A stretch of 34,501 nucleotides of DNA from an uncultured Parabacteroides sp. (GTDB lineage: Bacteria; Bacteroidota; Bacteroidia; Bacteroidales; Tannerellaceae), in the NCBI GenBank assembly GCA_900541965.1, contig UQLN01000050.1:1-34501 (forward strand), given 5' to 3'. Position numbers and translations under genes: made by a program. Within the stretch, counting starts at the first letter, position 1, and each line of letters starts with the position of its first letter. Positions 21,767 to 32,245 of the stretch are shown one piece after another. The notes beneath the pieces are model-generated. The model was not told the origin of the DNA. It ran no database searches and was given only the letters and a program-made list of their open reading frames with translations.

Positions 21767-24700
21767 TTATTCATCGTCTCTGTCCATCGTATTAAAGTCT
21801 ACGACATTTTTACGATTAGCAAATATACGTTCAAATTCATCCTTAGCACCAACAACTAATTTATCAAAATCACGCTGTCCGGTACCCGCAGGAATTAAGT
21901 GACCACAAATTACATTTTCTTTCAAACCTTCCAAACGGTCTACCTTTCCGTTGATAGCAGCTTCGTTCAACACTTTCGTCGTTTCCTGGAAAGATGCGGC
22001 AGACATAAAACTGTTTGTCTGTAAAGCTGCACGGGTAATACCCTGAAGAATCTGGTTTGCAGTAGCAGGAACAGCATCACGAACCTGAACTAATTTCAAG
22101 TCGCGGCGTTTCAACATACTGTTTTCATCTCTCAACTTACGGGCAGTTACAATCTGACCAGCCTGCATTGTCTGAGAATCACCGGCATCCATAACAACTT
22201 TCTTGCCCCAGATACGGTCATTTTCATCCATCACTTCCAGCTTATCAACAACCTGCTGTTCTAGGAAGCGAGTATCTCCCGGATCAACCACTTCTACTTT
22301 GCGCATCATCTGGCGTACGATAACCTCAAAGTGCTTGTCATTAATCTTCACACCCTGCAGACGATAAACATCCTGAACCTCATTCACGATATATTCCTGA
22401 ACAGCTGTCGGACCTTTAATTGCCAATATGTCAGAAGGAGTAATAGCACCATCAGACAACGGCATACCTGCGCGGATATAGTCGTTTTCCTGTACAAGCA
22501 ACTGCTTGGACAATGGCACCATATATTTCTTCACTTCACCCAGTTTGGATGTAACTGTAATTTCACGGTTACCACGCTTAATTTTACCAAAGCCGATTTC
22601 ACCATCAATTTCAGAAACAACAGCCGGATTAGACGGGTTACGCGCCTCGAACAACTCGGTAACACGAGGAAGACCACCGGTAATATCACCTGCCTTACCT
22701 ACTGCACGCGGTATCTTAACCAAAACCTCACCTGCTTTAACGGTATCACCATTATCTTTCACAACGTGGGCACCCAAAGGCAGAGAATAGTTCTTCAGAT
22801 AATTGCCGTTTTCATCAACGATATGAGCTGCGGGAGCCTTAGTCTTATCCTTAGATTCGATGATGATCTTTTCTTTCAAACCTGTAGTTTCGTCACTTTC
22901 TACTTTGTAAGTAAGGTTTTCTACCAAACTTTCAAATTCGATTTTACCAGAAACTTCAGATACGATAACAGCATTAAACGGGTCCCATTCAATAATTACA
23001 TCACCTTTTGAAATCTTATCTCCGTTATTGAAGAATAATTTAGAACCGTAAGGAATATTATGAGTCAGCAATACAATTTTAGTATTCGGATCCACAATAC
23101 GCATTTCGGCCAAACGACTCACTACAACCTGGAAGTTCTTTCCGCCTTCTGTTGCTTCTACAGCACGGAGTTCGTCTATTTCCAGAATACCGTCGTATTT
23201 AGATGTAATACTATTTTCTGTTGCAATGTTAGACGCGATACCACCGACGTGGAATGTACGCAGTGTTAACTGTGTACCCGGCTCACCGATAGATTGTGCA
23301 GCGATAACTCCTACAACTTCACCTTTCTGAACCATTCGGTTGGTTGCAAGGTTACGTCCGTAACACTTAGCACAAACACCCTTCTTGGATTCACATGTCA
23401 ATACTGAGCGGATTTCAACACTTTCAATCGGAGATTCCTGAATCTTCTTAGCTGCATCTTCACGAATTTCTTCACCTGCTTTTACAATAATTTCACCTGT
23501 AATAGGATGAACTATATCATGCACAGAAACACGTCCCAGAATACGTTCGTACAAAGAAGCAATAACTTCTTCATTATTCTTCAACTCAGTACAAATCAAC
23601 CCACGAAGTGTACCACAGTCTTCTTCGTTAATAATCACATCATGCGATACGTCAACAAGACGACGAGTCAGATATCCGGCATCGGCAGTCTTCAAAGCTG
23701 TATCCGCCAAACCTTTACGGGCACCGTGAGTAGAGATAAAGTACTCAAGCACCGACAGACCTTCCTTAAAGTTAGAAAGAATCGGGTTTTCAATAATCTG
23801 ACCACCTTCAGCACCGCTCTTCTGCGGCTTTGCCATCAAACCACGCATACCAGACAACTGGCGAATCTGTTCTTTAGAACCACGGGCTCCGGAGTCCATC
23901 ATCATAAAGACAGAGTTGAAACCATCGTTATCTTCAGTCAACTGTTTGATCAAAATGTTAGACAGTTTACTGTTGACGTGTGTCCAGGTATCGATAATCT
24001 GGTTGTAGCGTTCATTGTAGGTAATGAAACCCATGTTATAGTTAGCAAGAATCTGCTCAACTTCTTCATAACCTTCATTAACCAATGTATCTTTTTCAGC
24101 AGGAATCAGTACGTCCGCCAAGTTAAAGGACAAACCTCCCTTAAATGCCATATAGTAACCTAAGTTCTTAATATCATCAAGGAACTGGGCCGTACGGGCA
24201 ACTCCACAAGTTTTGATTACCTTACCGATAATATCACGAAGAGACTTCTTTCCTAATACTTCGTTAATATAACCTACTTCTGCCGGAACAAATTCATTTA
24301 CCATTAAACGTCCGACTGAAGTTTCAACCTGCTTCTTTACTGGGTTACCTTCTCCGTCGATGTCATCTACATATACTTTAATCGGAGCGTGGATATCCAC
24401 CTTCTTTTCATTATATGCAATTGTTGCTTCTTCCTGGCCATAGAACACCAGACCTTCACCCAACGTATTCTTACGAATCTTTGTGATATAGTACAGACCT
24501 AACACCATATCCTGAGAAGGCACAGTAATAGGAGCACCATTGGCGGGGTTCAAAATGTTATGAGAAGCAAGCATCAACATCTGCGCTTCCAAAATAGCCT
24601 CATTACCTAAAGGCAAGTGAACAGCCATCTGGTCACCGTCAAAGTCGGCATTAAACGCCGTACAAGCTAACGGATGCAACTGGATAGCCTTACCTTCAAT

Positions 24701-26053
24701 CAGCTTAGGCTGGAATGCCTGGATACCCAGACGGTGCAGTGTCGGAGCACGGTTCAATAATACAGGATGACCTTTCATCACATATTCCAAAATATCCCAA
24801 ACAACAGGTTCTTTACGGTCTACAATCTTCTTTGCAGATTTAACCGTCTTTACAATACCGCGTTCAATCAATTTACGAATAACGAAAGGTTTATAAAGTT
24901 CTGCAGCCATACCTTTAGGCAGACCACATTCGTGCATTTTCAATTCCGGACCTACAACGATAACCGAACGAGCTGAATAGTCAACACGTTTACCTAACAA
25001 GTTCTGACGGAAACGACCTTGTTTACCTTTCAAACTGTCAGAAAGAGACTTCAACGGACGGTTAGCATCTGTTTTAACAGCACTCGATTTACGAGAGTTA
25101 TCAAACAAAGAGTCCACAGCTTCCTGAAGCATACGTTTTTCATTACGTAAGATTACTTCCGGAGCCTTAATATCAATTAATCGTTTCAGACGGTTATTAC
25201 GGATAATAACACGACGATACAAATCATTCAAATCTGAAGTTGCAAAACGACCACCATCCAGCGGAACCAACGGACGCAATTCCGGCGGAATAACAGGTAC
25301 TACTTTCACGATCATCCATTCCGGTTTGTTACGTCCTTTAGACGCACGGAAAGATTCTACGACCTGCAGACGTTTCAAAGCCTCATTCTTACGTTGCTGC
25401 GAACTATCCGTACTAGCGCGGTGGCGCAACTCATAAGACAATGTATCCAAATCCAAACGAGCCAGCAAATCATAGATAGCTTCTGCACCTATCTTTGCAA
25501 TAAACTTATTCGGGTCTGTATCTTCCAACATCTGGTTTTCCTTAGGCAGGTTATCCAGAATCTGCAGATATTCTTCTTCTGAAAGCAAGTCCAATTCAGC
25601 AACAGTGTCTACACAACCCGGCTGAATAACAACATAACGTTCATAGTAAATAATTGAATCAAGTTTCTTGGTCGGTAAGCCTAACAAGTAACCGATTTTG
25701 TTGGGCAGAGAACGGAAATACCAAATGTGAGCAACCGGAACAACCAAATGAATATGTCCCATACGTTCACGACGCACCTTCTTTTCTGTAACTTCTACCC
25801 CGCAACGATCGCAGACAATACCTTTATAACGAATACGTTTGTATTTACCGCAATGGCATTCATAATCCTTAATCGGACCAAAAATACGTTCACAGAAAAG
25901 ACCGTCACGTTCAGGTTTATACGTACGATAGTTAATCGTTTCCGGTTTTAAAACTTCGCCACTGGAGTTCTCAAGAATTTCTTCAGGAGAAGCCAAACCG
26001 ATGGTTATTTTTGAAAAGTTACTCTTTATCTTGTTTTCTTTTCTAAAAGCCAT
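21767..26053 (-). CDS. rpoC: RNA polymerase beta' subunit
   Basis: The 1428-aa largest RNA polymerase subunit. The N-terminal zinc site is visible (CHCGKYKRIRYKGIVCDRCG, about 68-90). The catalytic Mg motif NADFDGDQMAVH carries Asp470, Asp472 and Asp474. The second zinc site (CESKKGVCAKCYGRN) and the bridge/trigger region SIGEPGTQLTLRTFHVGG lie in the second half. The length is normal for Bacteroidetes, which carry a lineage-specific insertion near the C-terminus. It follows rpoB after 73 nt, which hold a small hairpin. The start MAFRKENKIKSNF matches the family. Confidence 0.98.
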   Translation of the reverse strand: MAFRKENKIKSNFSKITIGLASPEEILENSSGEVLKPETINYRTYKPERDGLFCERIFGPIKDYECHCGKYKRIRYKGIVCDRCGVEVTEKKVRRERMGHIHLVVPVAHIWYFRSLPNKIGYLLGLPTKKLDSIIYYERYVVIQPGCVDTVAELDLLSEEEYLQILDNLPKENQMLEDTDPNKFIAKIGAEAIYDLLARLDLDTLSYELRHRASTDSSQQRKNEALKRLQVVESFRASKGRNKPEWMIVKVVPVIPPELRPLVPLDGGRFATSDLNDLYRRVIIRNNRLKRLIDIKAPEVILRNEKRMLQEAVDSLFDNSRKSSAVKTDANRPLKSLSDSLKGKQGRFRQNLLGKRVDYSARSVIVVGPELKMHECGLPKGMAAELYKPFVIRKLIERGIVKTVKSAKKIVDRKEPVVWDILEYVMKGHPVLLNRAPTLHRLGIQAFQPKLIEGKAIQLHPLACTAFNADFDGDQMAVHLPLGNEAILEAQMLMLASHNILNPANGAPITVPSQDMVLGLYYITKIRKNTLGEGLVFYGQEEATIAYNEKKVDIHAPIKVYVDDIDGEGNPVKKQVETSVGRLMVNEFVPAEVGYINEVLGKKSLRDIIGKVIKTCGVARTAQFLDDIKNLGYYMAFKGGLSFNLADVLIPAEKDTLVNEGYEEVEQILANYNMGFITYNERYNQIIDTWTHVNSKLSNILIKQLTEDNDGFNSVFMMMDSGARGSKEQIRQLSGMRGLMAKPQKSGAEGGQIIENPILSNFKEGLSVLEYFISTHGARKGLADTALKTADAGYLTRRLVDVSHDVIINEEDCGTLRGLICTELKNNEEVIASLYERILGRVSVHDIVHPITGEIIVKAGEEIREDAAKKIQESPIESVEIRSVLTCESKKGVCAKCYGRNLATNRMVQKGEVVGVIAAQSIGEPGTQLTLRTFHVGGIASNIATENSITSKYDGILEIDELRAVEATEGGKNFQVVVSRLAEMRIVDPNTKIVLLTHNIPYGSKLFFNNGDKISKGDVIIEWDPFNAVIVSEVSGKIEFESLVENLTYKVESDETTGLKEKIIIESKDKTKAPAAHIVDENGNYLKNYSLPLGAHVVKDNGDTVKAGEVLVKIPRAVGKAGDITGGLPRVTELFEARNPSNPAVVSEIDGEIGFGKIKRGNREITVTSKLGEVKKYMVPLSKQLLVQENDYIRAGMPLSDGAITPSDILAIKGPTAVQEYIVNEVQDVYRLQGVKINDKHFEVIVRQMMRKVEVVDPGDTRFLEQQVVDKLEVMDENDRIWGKKVVMDAGDSQTMQAGQIVTARKLRDENSMLKRRDLKLVQVRDAVPATANQILQGITRAALQTNSFMSAASFQETTKVLNEAAINGKVDRLEGLKENVICGHLIPAGTGQRDFDKLVVGAKDEFERIFANRKNVVDFNTMDRDDE

Positions 26054-26084
26054 ATTGTTTATTTATAAAGAGTTATCGATGGTT

Positions 26085-26112
26085 AAGTAGATGAGCCGAA
26101 ACCCATCTACTT
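26085..26112 (-). other. Hairpin between rpoB and rpoC
   Basis: An 11-bp stem (26085-26095 with 26102-26112, one G-U pair in minus-strand RNA) has a 6-nt loop. It is followed by AACCATCG rather than a T-run, so it is more likely an RNA-processing or stability element than a terminator. Confidence 0.5.
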
Positions 26113-26126
26113 ATATTGTTGTTGAA

Positions 26127-29100
26127 TTAATCAAGAGTAAAGCTTAAACCAAGACCTCTCAGCTCGTGCAGCAACACGTTCAAAGATTCGGGAATACCAG
26201 GTTGTGGCATCTGATCACCTTTCACTATTGCTTCATATGCTTTAGAACGTCCTACGACGTCGTCAGACTTAATTGTAAGAATTTCTTGTAGAACATGAGC
26301 TGCACCGAATGCTTCCAGTGCCCAAACTTCCATTTCCCCGAAACGCTGACCACCAAACTGAGCCTTACCACCCAGAGGCTGCTGTGTAATAAGAGAGTAC
26401 GGACCAATCGAACGGGCATGCATCTTATCATCAACCATGTGACCCAGTTTCAGGAAGTAAGTAACACCTACTGTAGCCGGCTGGTCAAAACGTTCGCCGG
26501 TTCCACCATCGTAAAGATAAGATTTACCATAACGGGGAACACCTGCTTTATCGGTCATTGCATTCAAATCATCCAATGAAGCACCGTCGAAAATAGGAGT
26601 TGCAAACTTAACGCCCATAGAACGGCCGGCCCAACCTAATACAGCTTCAAATATCTGTCCCAGGTTCATACGGGAAGGTACACCCAGCGGATTCAAGCAA
26701 ATATCAACCGGAGTTCCGTCTTCAAGGAACGGCATATCTTCCTGACGCACAATTTTGGAAACAATACCTTTATTTCCATGACGACCTGCCATCTTATCAC
26801 CGACCTGAATCTTACGTTTCTTCGCAATATAAACTTTAGCCATCTGAACAATACCTGTGGGCAGTTCATCACCAATCGTAAGGTCAAATTTCTTACGTCT
26901 CAGTTCAGCATCCAGTTCTTTATATTTCTTCAGGTAGTTCAATATGACCTGCTTGATAAGCTCATTTTTATCAGCATCAGCAGTCCATTTACTAACCTGA
27001 ACAGCATTATAATCCAACTCTTCCAAAGCCTTGCGTGTGAATTTAGCACCCTTCGCAATCACTTCCGTATTCATATAATCCTTTACACCCTGAGAAACTT
27101 TTCCGTTAGTAAGAGTCAAGATTTTTTCTACCAGCAGATTCTTCAGGTCAGCCATCTTCATTTCGTATTCTTCATCCAGCTTCGGCAAAATCGCCTTGTC
27201 TGTCAGTCTTGACTTACGCTTTTTGACAGCTTTAGAGAACAGAGCAGTTTCGATAACAACACCACGAAGTGACGGAGTTGCTTTTAAAGAAGCATCTTTT
27301 ACATCACCAGCCTTGTCACCAAAGATTGCACGAAGTAATTTTTCTTCCGGAGAAGGATCTGATTCACCCTTCGGAGTAATCTTACCGATCAATATATCAC
27401 CCGGTTCGATGCGAGCACCTACACGAACAATACCTCTTTCATCCAAATCTTTCGTAGCTTCTTCGCTCACGTTAGGTATATCAGAAGTCAACTCTTCCAT
27501 ACCACGTTTTGTTTCACGCACTTCAAGAATATATTCATCCACGTGAACAGAAGTAAAGAAGTCCTCACGAACCATACGTTCGTTCAGAACGATAGCATCC
27601 TCATAGTTATATCCCTTCCAAGGCATATAAGCAACCTTCACATTACGTCCTAATGCCAACTCTCCATTTTGAGTAGAATAACCTTCAGTCAGAATATCAC
27701 CGGCAGCAACACGCTGTCCGCGATGGCAAATCGGTCGCAAGTCTACAGTCGTACTTTGGTTCGTCTTACGCCATTTAGGAATATTATAAGAAACAACCGC
27801 GTCTTCGAAGCTAACAAACTCTTCATCTTCCGTACGGTCATATTTTATCTTAATACAAGTAGCATCTACGTAAACAACCTCACCTGCACGTTCTGCCATA
27901 ATCTGAGTACGGGAGTCACGAGCAACCTGAGCTTCAATACCCGTACCTACGATAGGAGCATCCGTACGCAACAAAGGAACTGCCTGGCGCATCATGTTAG
28001 ATCCCATCAATGCACGGTTCGCATCATCATGTTCCAGGAACGGAATCAAAGATGCAGCAATAGATGCAATCTGCTGGGGAGCCACGTCCATCAAATCGAT
28101 TTCAGAAGGCGGAACAACAGGGAAGTCTGCTTCAAAACGAGCTTTTACCCTATCACGGACAAATTTACCTTCATCGTCCAGAGGAGCATTACCCTGTGCA
28201 ATTGTCATTTCTTCCTCTTCTTCTGCAGTATAATACTCCAGACCTTCTTCCGAGAAATCAACTTTTCCATCTACAACCTTACGATACGGTGTTGATATGA
28301 AACCTAATTCATTAATCTTTGCATATACGCACAAAGAGGAAATCAAACCGATATTCGGACCTTCCGGTGTTTCAATCGGACAAAGACGACCATAATGTGT
28401 ATAGTGAACGTCACGAACCTCGAAACCAGCACGTTCTCTGGACAAACCACCCGGTCCAAGAGCAGAAAGACGACGTTTATGAGTAATCTCTGCCAAAGGG
28501 TTTGTCTGGTCCATAAACTGAGACAAAGCATTTGTTCCGAAGAAAGAATTTACAACAGAAGAAATTGTCTTCGCATTAATCAAATCTATCGGAGTAAACA
28601 CTTCGTTATCACGCACATTCATACGTTCACGAACAGTACGAGACATACGAGCCAAACCAATACCAAACTGGTTATACAGCTGTTCACCCACAGTACGTAC
28701 ACGACGGTTACTTAAGTGATCGATATCATCAACTACAGCTTTCGAATTAATCAATTCAATCAGGTATTTGATGATTTCGATTATATCTTCTTTAGTTAAA
28801 ACCTTTATATCATCATTAGTAGAAAGGTTCAACTTTTTATTAATTCTGTAACGGCCTACTTCACCTAAATCATAACGTTTTTCAGAGAAGAACAGATTCT
28901 GTATTACTTCACGGGCACTTGCTTCATCTGCAGGCTCTGCATTACGCAACTGACGGTAAATATACAATACAGCTTCTTTTTCAGAGTTACTTGGATCTTT
29001 CTGAAGCGTATTATAGATGATGGCATAATCGGACAAATTCTGATCTTCACGGTGCAACAAAATATTTTGTGTACCCGATTCCAGAATCGCTTCGATATTA

Positions 29101-29939
29101 TCGGCATCAAGAACCGATTCGCGGTCAATAATAACGTCATTACGTTCAATAGAAACAACTTCACCGGTATCTTCATCCACGAAATCTTCCACCCAAGTCT
29201 TCAAAACACGAGCAGCCAATTTACGGCCAATCATCTTTTTCAGATTAGTCTTTGTAACTTTTACTTCTTCGGCAAGATTGAAGATTTCAAGAATGTCCTT
29301 ATCGCTTTCAAAACCAATGGCTCTTAATAGAGTTGTTACAGGTAATTTCTTTTTACGGTCGATGTAAGCATACATCACATTATTGATGTCAGTTGCAAAC
29401 TCGATCCATGAGCCTTTAAAAGGTATGATACGCGCAGAATACAACTTCGTACCGTTTGCGTGAATACTTTGTCCGAAGAATACGCCAGGAGAACGGTGTA
29501 ACTGCGAAACAACAACACGCTCTGCACCGTTTATAACGAAAGTTCCCCTATCCGTCATATACGGGATCGGGCCCAGATATACATCCTGGATCACTGTGTC
29601 AAAGTCTTCGTGATCAGGGTCTGTACAATACAGTTTTAACTTCGCTTTTAAAGGTACACTATAAGTTAATCCACGAGCAATACACTCATCAATTGTATAA
29701 CGGGGCGGATCTATATAGTAATCTAAGAACTCCAACACAAAATTGTTACGAGTATCTGCTATAGGGAAATTCTCAGCAAATACCTTATACAAACCCTCCT
29801 TCTTTCTTTTCTCTGGAGGTGTGTCAAGTTGAAGAAAGTCTTGGAAAGACTTCAATTGTACTTCGAGAAAGTCCGGATATGGAAACTGATTTTTGATCGA
29901 AGCAAAATTAACTCTTTGGTTTTCAGCTGTTGAAGACAT
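26127..29939 (-). CDS. rpoB: RNA polymerase beta subunit
   Basis: The 1270-aa beta subunit. The rifampicin-pocket region is intact and looks wild type: LSQFMDQTNPL and ITHKRRLSALGPGG carry the residues equivalent to E. coli Asp516, His526, Arg529 and Ser531. Further landmarks are CPIETPEGPNIGLI, PFLEDGTPVDICLNPLG and the C-terminal LGGKAQFGGQRFGEMEVWALEAFGAA. It is separated from rplL by 106 nt that include a terminator-like attenuator. The start at MSSTAENQRVNF is the usual Bacteroidetes N-terminus. Confidence 0.98.
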   Translation of the reverse strand: MSSTAENQRVNFASIKNQFPYPDFLEVQLKSFQDFLQLDTPPEKRKKEGLYKVFAENFPIADTRNNFVLEFLDYYIDPPRYTIDECIARGLTYSVPLKAKLKLYCTDPDHEDFDTVIQDVYLGPIPYMTDRGTFVINGAERVVVSQLHRSPGVFFGQSIHANGTKLYSARIIPFKGSWIEFATDINNVMYAYIDRKKKLPVTTLLRAIGFESDKDILEIFNLAEEVKVTKTNLKKMIGRKLAARVLKTWVEDFVDEDTGEVVSIERNDVIIDRESVLDADNIEAILESGTQNILLHREDQNLSDYAIIYNTLQKDPSNSEKEAVLYIYRQLRNAEPADEASAREVIQNLFFSEKRYDLGEVGRYRINKKLNLSTNDDIKVLTKEDIIEIIKYLIELINSKAVVDDIDHLSNRRVRTVGEQLYNQFGIGLARMSRTVRERMNVRDNEVFTPIDLINAKTISSVVNSFFGTNALSQFMDQTNPLAEITHKRRLSALGPGGLSRERAGFEVRDVHYTHYGRLCPIETPEGPNIGLISSLCVYAKINELGFISTPYRKVVDGKVDFSEEGLEYYTAEEEEEMTIAQGNAPLDDEGKFVRDRVKARFEADFPVVPPSEIDLMDVAPQQIASIAASLIPFLEHDDANRALMGSNMMRQAVPLLRTDAPIVGTGIEAQVARDSRTQIMAERAGEVVYVDATCIKIKYDRTEDEEFVSFEDAVVSYNIPKWRKTNQSTTVDLRPICHRGQRVAAGDILTEGYSTQNGELALGRNVKVAYMPWKGYNYEDAIVLNERMVREDFFTSVHVDEYILEVRETKRGMEELTSDIPNVSEEATKDLDERGIVRVGARIEPGDILIGKITPKGESDPSPEEKLLRAIFGDKAGDVKDASLKATPSLRGVVIETALFSKAVKKRKSRLTDKAILPKLDEEYEMKMADLKNLLVEKILTLTNGKVSQGVKDYMNTEVIAKGAKFTRKALEELDYNAVQVSKWTADADKNELIKQVILNYLKKYKELDAELRRKKFDLTIGDELPTGIVQMAKVYIAKKRKIQVGDKMAGRHGNKGIVSKIVRQEDMPFLEDGTPVDICLNPLGVPSRMNLGQIFEAVLGWAGRSMGVKFATPIFDGASLDDLNAMTDKAGVPRYGKSYLYDGGTGERFDQPATVGVTYFLKLGHMVDDKMHARSIGPYSLITQQPLGGKAQFGGQRFGEMEVWALEAFGAAHVLQEILTIKSDDVVGRSKAYEAIVKGDQMPQPGIPESLNVLLHELRGLGLSFTLD

Positions 29940-29984
29940 CTAGTAAGGAATTTATTGAACTTATTGAAATTATAGACACAAAAA

Positions 29985-30017
29985 GGTTAAGAATCTCCTT
30001 TTGGGAGACTCTTAACC
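29985..30017 (-). terminator. Attenuator between rplL and rpoB
   Basis: A 14-bp stem (29985-29998 with 30004-30017, one G-U pair), a 5-nt loop and then TTTTTGTG on the minus strand. A small 5-bp hairpin (30023-30027 with 30033-30037) precedes it. Partial termination here would set the ratio of ribosomal proteins to RNA polymerase, as the well-known rplL-rpoB attenuator does in E. coli. No separate rpoB promoter was found in the remaining 45 nt. Confidence 0.8.
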
Positions 30018-30045
30018 AAATCACCTGATTACCAGGTTATAAATA

Positions 30046-30423
30046 CTATTTAAGCTCAACTTCAGCTCCAGCTTCTTCCAACTGTTTCTTCAATGCTTCA
30101 GCGTCTGCTTTAGCGATTCCTTCTTTGATAGCGCTAGGAGCACCATCTACCATATCTTTAGCTTCTTTCAGACCAAGTCCAGTTAATTCCTTAACTAACT
30201 TAACGATAGCTAATTTATTTGCACCAGCTGCTTTCAATACAACATCGAAAGATGTTTTTTCTTCAGCAGCGGCAGCAGCGCCACCAGCAGCAGGACCAGC
30301 AACAGCAACAGCTGCAGCTGCAGGTTCGATACCATATTCTTCTTTCAGGATTGTAGCCAGTTCGCTAACTTCTTTTACGGTCAGGTTTACTAATTGTTCT
30401 GCAAAAGCTTTCAAATCTGCCAT
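30046..30423 (-). CDS. rplL: 50S ribosomal protein L7/L12
   Basis: A 125-aa L7/L12. The N-terminal dimerisation domain begins MADLKAFAEQLVNLTVKEV. An alanine-rich hinge covers about 38-55. The C-terminal factor-binding domain contains FDVVLKAAGANKLAIVKLVKELTGLGLKEAKDMVDGAP. The stalk protein recruits EF-G and EF-Tu. The frame extends upstream to 30453, but MADLKAF is the family start, so 30423 is used. It is 45 nt after rplJ and is followed by the attenuator before rpoB. Confidence 0.97.
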   Translation of the reverse strand: MADLKAFAEQLVNLTVKEVSELATILKEEYGIEPAAAAVAVAGPAAGGAAAAAEEKTSFDVVLKAAGANKLAIVKLVKELTGLGLKEAKDMVDGAPSAIKEGIAKADAEALKKQLEEAGAEVELK

Positions 30424-30468
30424 TTTTGTATGATTTAAATGTTTGTTTATCAAATAAAAATTAAAAAA

Positions 30469-30999
30469 TTATCTTTCTTCCAAAGTCTTCAACAGACCAT
30501 GGATAGTTTGTCCTGATGACTGAAGAGCAGAAATAACGTTCTTCGCCGGAGATTGCAACAACATGATAACATCTCCGATAAGTTCGTTTTTGCTCTTGAT
30601 GCTTACTAAAGCGTCGAGGTTTTCTGCACCCACATAGAAACTTTCCTGTACATAGGCAGCCTTCAATTCAGGTTTTGCAATTTGACCTTTCTTTGCATCT
30701 TTAGTAAAATCTTTAATCAGACGTGCAGGAGCATTAGCAACCTGTGAGAACATCACAGCTGTATTGCCTTTCATTGAATCAAATAGAGGAGAAAAATCAC
30801 CTTCTACATTTTCCAATGCTTTCTTAAGCAAGTTATTCTTAACAACAACCAACTTAATTTCCTGTTTGAAACATTCCCGTCTCAATTTGCTGGTTTTCTC
30901 AGCATTCAATGCTTCGATATCAGTCAAATAAAAATTAGGATATGATTTTACAGTTTCTGCCAGTTGACTTATAATTACGCCTTTATCTTCCTTTTTCAT
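30469..30999 (-). CDS. rplJ: 50S ribosomal protein L10
   Basis: A 176-aa L10, the base of the L7/L12 stalk: MKKEDKGVIISQLAETVKSYPNFYLTDIEALNAEK, the rRNA-binding KVVVKNNLLKKAL stretch, and a C-terminal helix (VISALQSSGQTIHGLLKTLEER) that holds L12 dimers. It is 16 nt after rplA. There is no room for a long L10 autoregulatory leader directly upstream, so any L10 feedback would have to act elsewhere in the operon. Confidence 0.98.
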   Translation of the reverse strand: MKKEDKGVIISQLAETVKSYPNFYLTDIEALNAEKTSKLRRECFKQEIKLVVVKNNLLKKALENVEGDFSPLFDSMKGNTAVMFSQVANAPARLIKDFTKDAKKGQIAKPELKAAYVQESFYVGAENLDALVSIKSKNELIGDVIMLLQSPAKNVISALQSSGQTIHGLLKTLEER

Positions 31000-31015
31000 T
31001 GTCCAATAATTTTAA

Positions 31016-31714
31016 TTAGTTTTCTTCAACTGATTTGGGGTCAATTTTAATACCCGCACTCATTGTACTTGAAAGATAAATGCTCTTTATATATGTACCT
31101 TTAGCAGCAGACGGTTTCAATTTCAAAAGAGTTGAAATGAATTCTTTTGCATTGTCACGAATCTGATCGGCATTGAAAGATACCTTACCGATTGAAGTAT
31201 GGACAATACCTGATTTGTCTACCTTAAAGTCGATCTTACCTTGTTTAACTTCCTTCACCGCGTTTCCAATTTCATTGGTAACCGTACCACTCTTAGGGTT
31301 AGGCATCAAACCGCGAGGTCCTAACACTCTACCCAGAGCACCGATTTTACCCATGATTGAAGGCATAGTGATAATCACGTCAATATCGGTCCAACCGCCT
31401 TTAATCTTTTCAATATACTCATCTAATCCGACAAAATCAGCACCAGCAGCTGTTGCTTCAGCTTCCTTGTCGGGCGTACATAATGCGAGAACACGAACTT
31501 GCTTACCAGTCCCATGAGGCAATGAAACCACGCCTCTTACCATTTGATTGGCTTTACGAGGGTCAACACCTAAACGGACATCAACATCTACAGAAGCGTC
31601 AAACTTAGTTGTGGTAATTTCTTTTACCAAAGCTGAAGCTTCTTTTAATGTATATGCTTTCCCAGCTTCAATTTTACCCAAAGCCAACTTTTGATTTTTT
31701 GTAAGTTTACTCAT
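31016..31714 (-). CDS. rplA: 50S ribosomal protein L1
   Basis: A 232-aa L1. The family hallmarks are VDVRLGVDPRKANQMVRGVVSLPHGTGK, the GRVLGPRGLMPNPKSGTVT loop and KSIYLSSTMSAGIKID near the end. L1 binds the 23S rRNA stalk and often represses its own mRNA. It lies 15 nt after rplK in the secE-rpoC series. Confidence 0.98.
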   Translation of the reverse strand: MSKLTKNQKLALGKIEAGKAYTLKEASALVKEITTTKFDASVDVDVRLGVDPRKANQMVRGVVSLPHGTGKQVRVLALCTPDKEAEATAAGADFVGLDEYIEKIKGGWTDIDVIITMPSIMGKIGALGRVLGPRGLMPNPKSGTVTNEIGNAVKEVKQGKIDFKVDKSGIVHTSIGKVSFNADQIRDNAKEFISTLLKLKPSAAKGTYIKSIYLSSTMSAGIKIDPKSVEEN

Positions 31715-31729
31715 CTCAATTGAAGTTTA

Positions 31730-32173
31730 TTAGTTATTAACCGGGAATGTCCCTTTAACAGCGATACCCATACTTCTAGCTGTACCAGCAACCATTCTCA
31801 TGGCAGACTCTACAGTAAAGCAGTTCAAGTCGACTAATTTGTCCTCTGCAATAGTTCTTACCTGATCCCAAGAGATTTCAGCAATCTTCTTACGATTCGG
31901 CTCAGCAGAACCACTCTTCTGTTTTGCAGCTTCCAACAATTGGATGGCAACAGGAGGGGTTTTAACAACAAAGTCGAAAGACTTATCAGCATAGTAAGTA
32001 ATTACCACAGGTAAAATCTTACCAGCCTTGTCTTGGGTTCTGGCATTAAATTGCTTGCAAAACTCCATAATATTAATACCCTTAGAACCTAAAGCAGGTC
32101 CTACTGGGGGAGAAGGGTTTGCTGCTCCTCCTTTAATCTGCAATTTGATTTGTCCAGCAACTTCTTTAGCCAT
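31730..32173 (-). CDS. rplK: 50S ribosomal protein L11
   Basis: A 147-aa L11 with the proline-rich N-terminal domain (KLQIKGGAANPSPPVGPALGSKGINIMEFCKQFNA) and the C-terminal RNA-binding domain ending AGTARSMGIAVKGTF. It forms the factor-binding centre with L10/L12. It is 72 nt downstream of nusG, with no terminator in that gap, so it is probably cotranscribed. Confidence 0.98.
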   Translation of the reverse strand: MAKEVAGQIKLQIKGGAANPSPPVGPALGSKGINIMEFCKQFNARTQDKAGKILPVVITYYADKSFDFVVKTPPVAIQLLEAAKQKSGSAEPNRKKIAEISWDQVRTIAEDKLVDLNCFTVESAMRMVAGTARSMGIAVKGTFPVNN

Positions 32174-32245
32174 TGTTTCTAAATTTTTTTAGATATATAA
32201 CATCGATAACAGAAAGCAGTAATACAATTCGTAACAAAAAAAGTA

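Noticed and set aside
22331..24163. Plus-strand ORFs of about 220 aa opposite rpoC
   Set aside because: They are antisense shadows of rpoC with Cys/Phe/Thr/Asn-rich, family-less translations. The same applies to the plus-strand frames opposite rpoB, malQ and the reductase gene.
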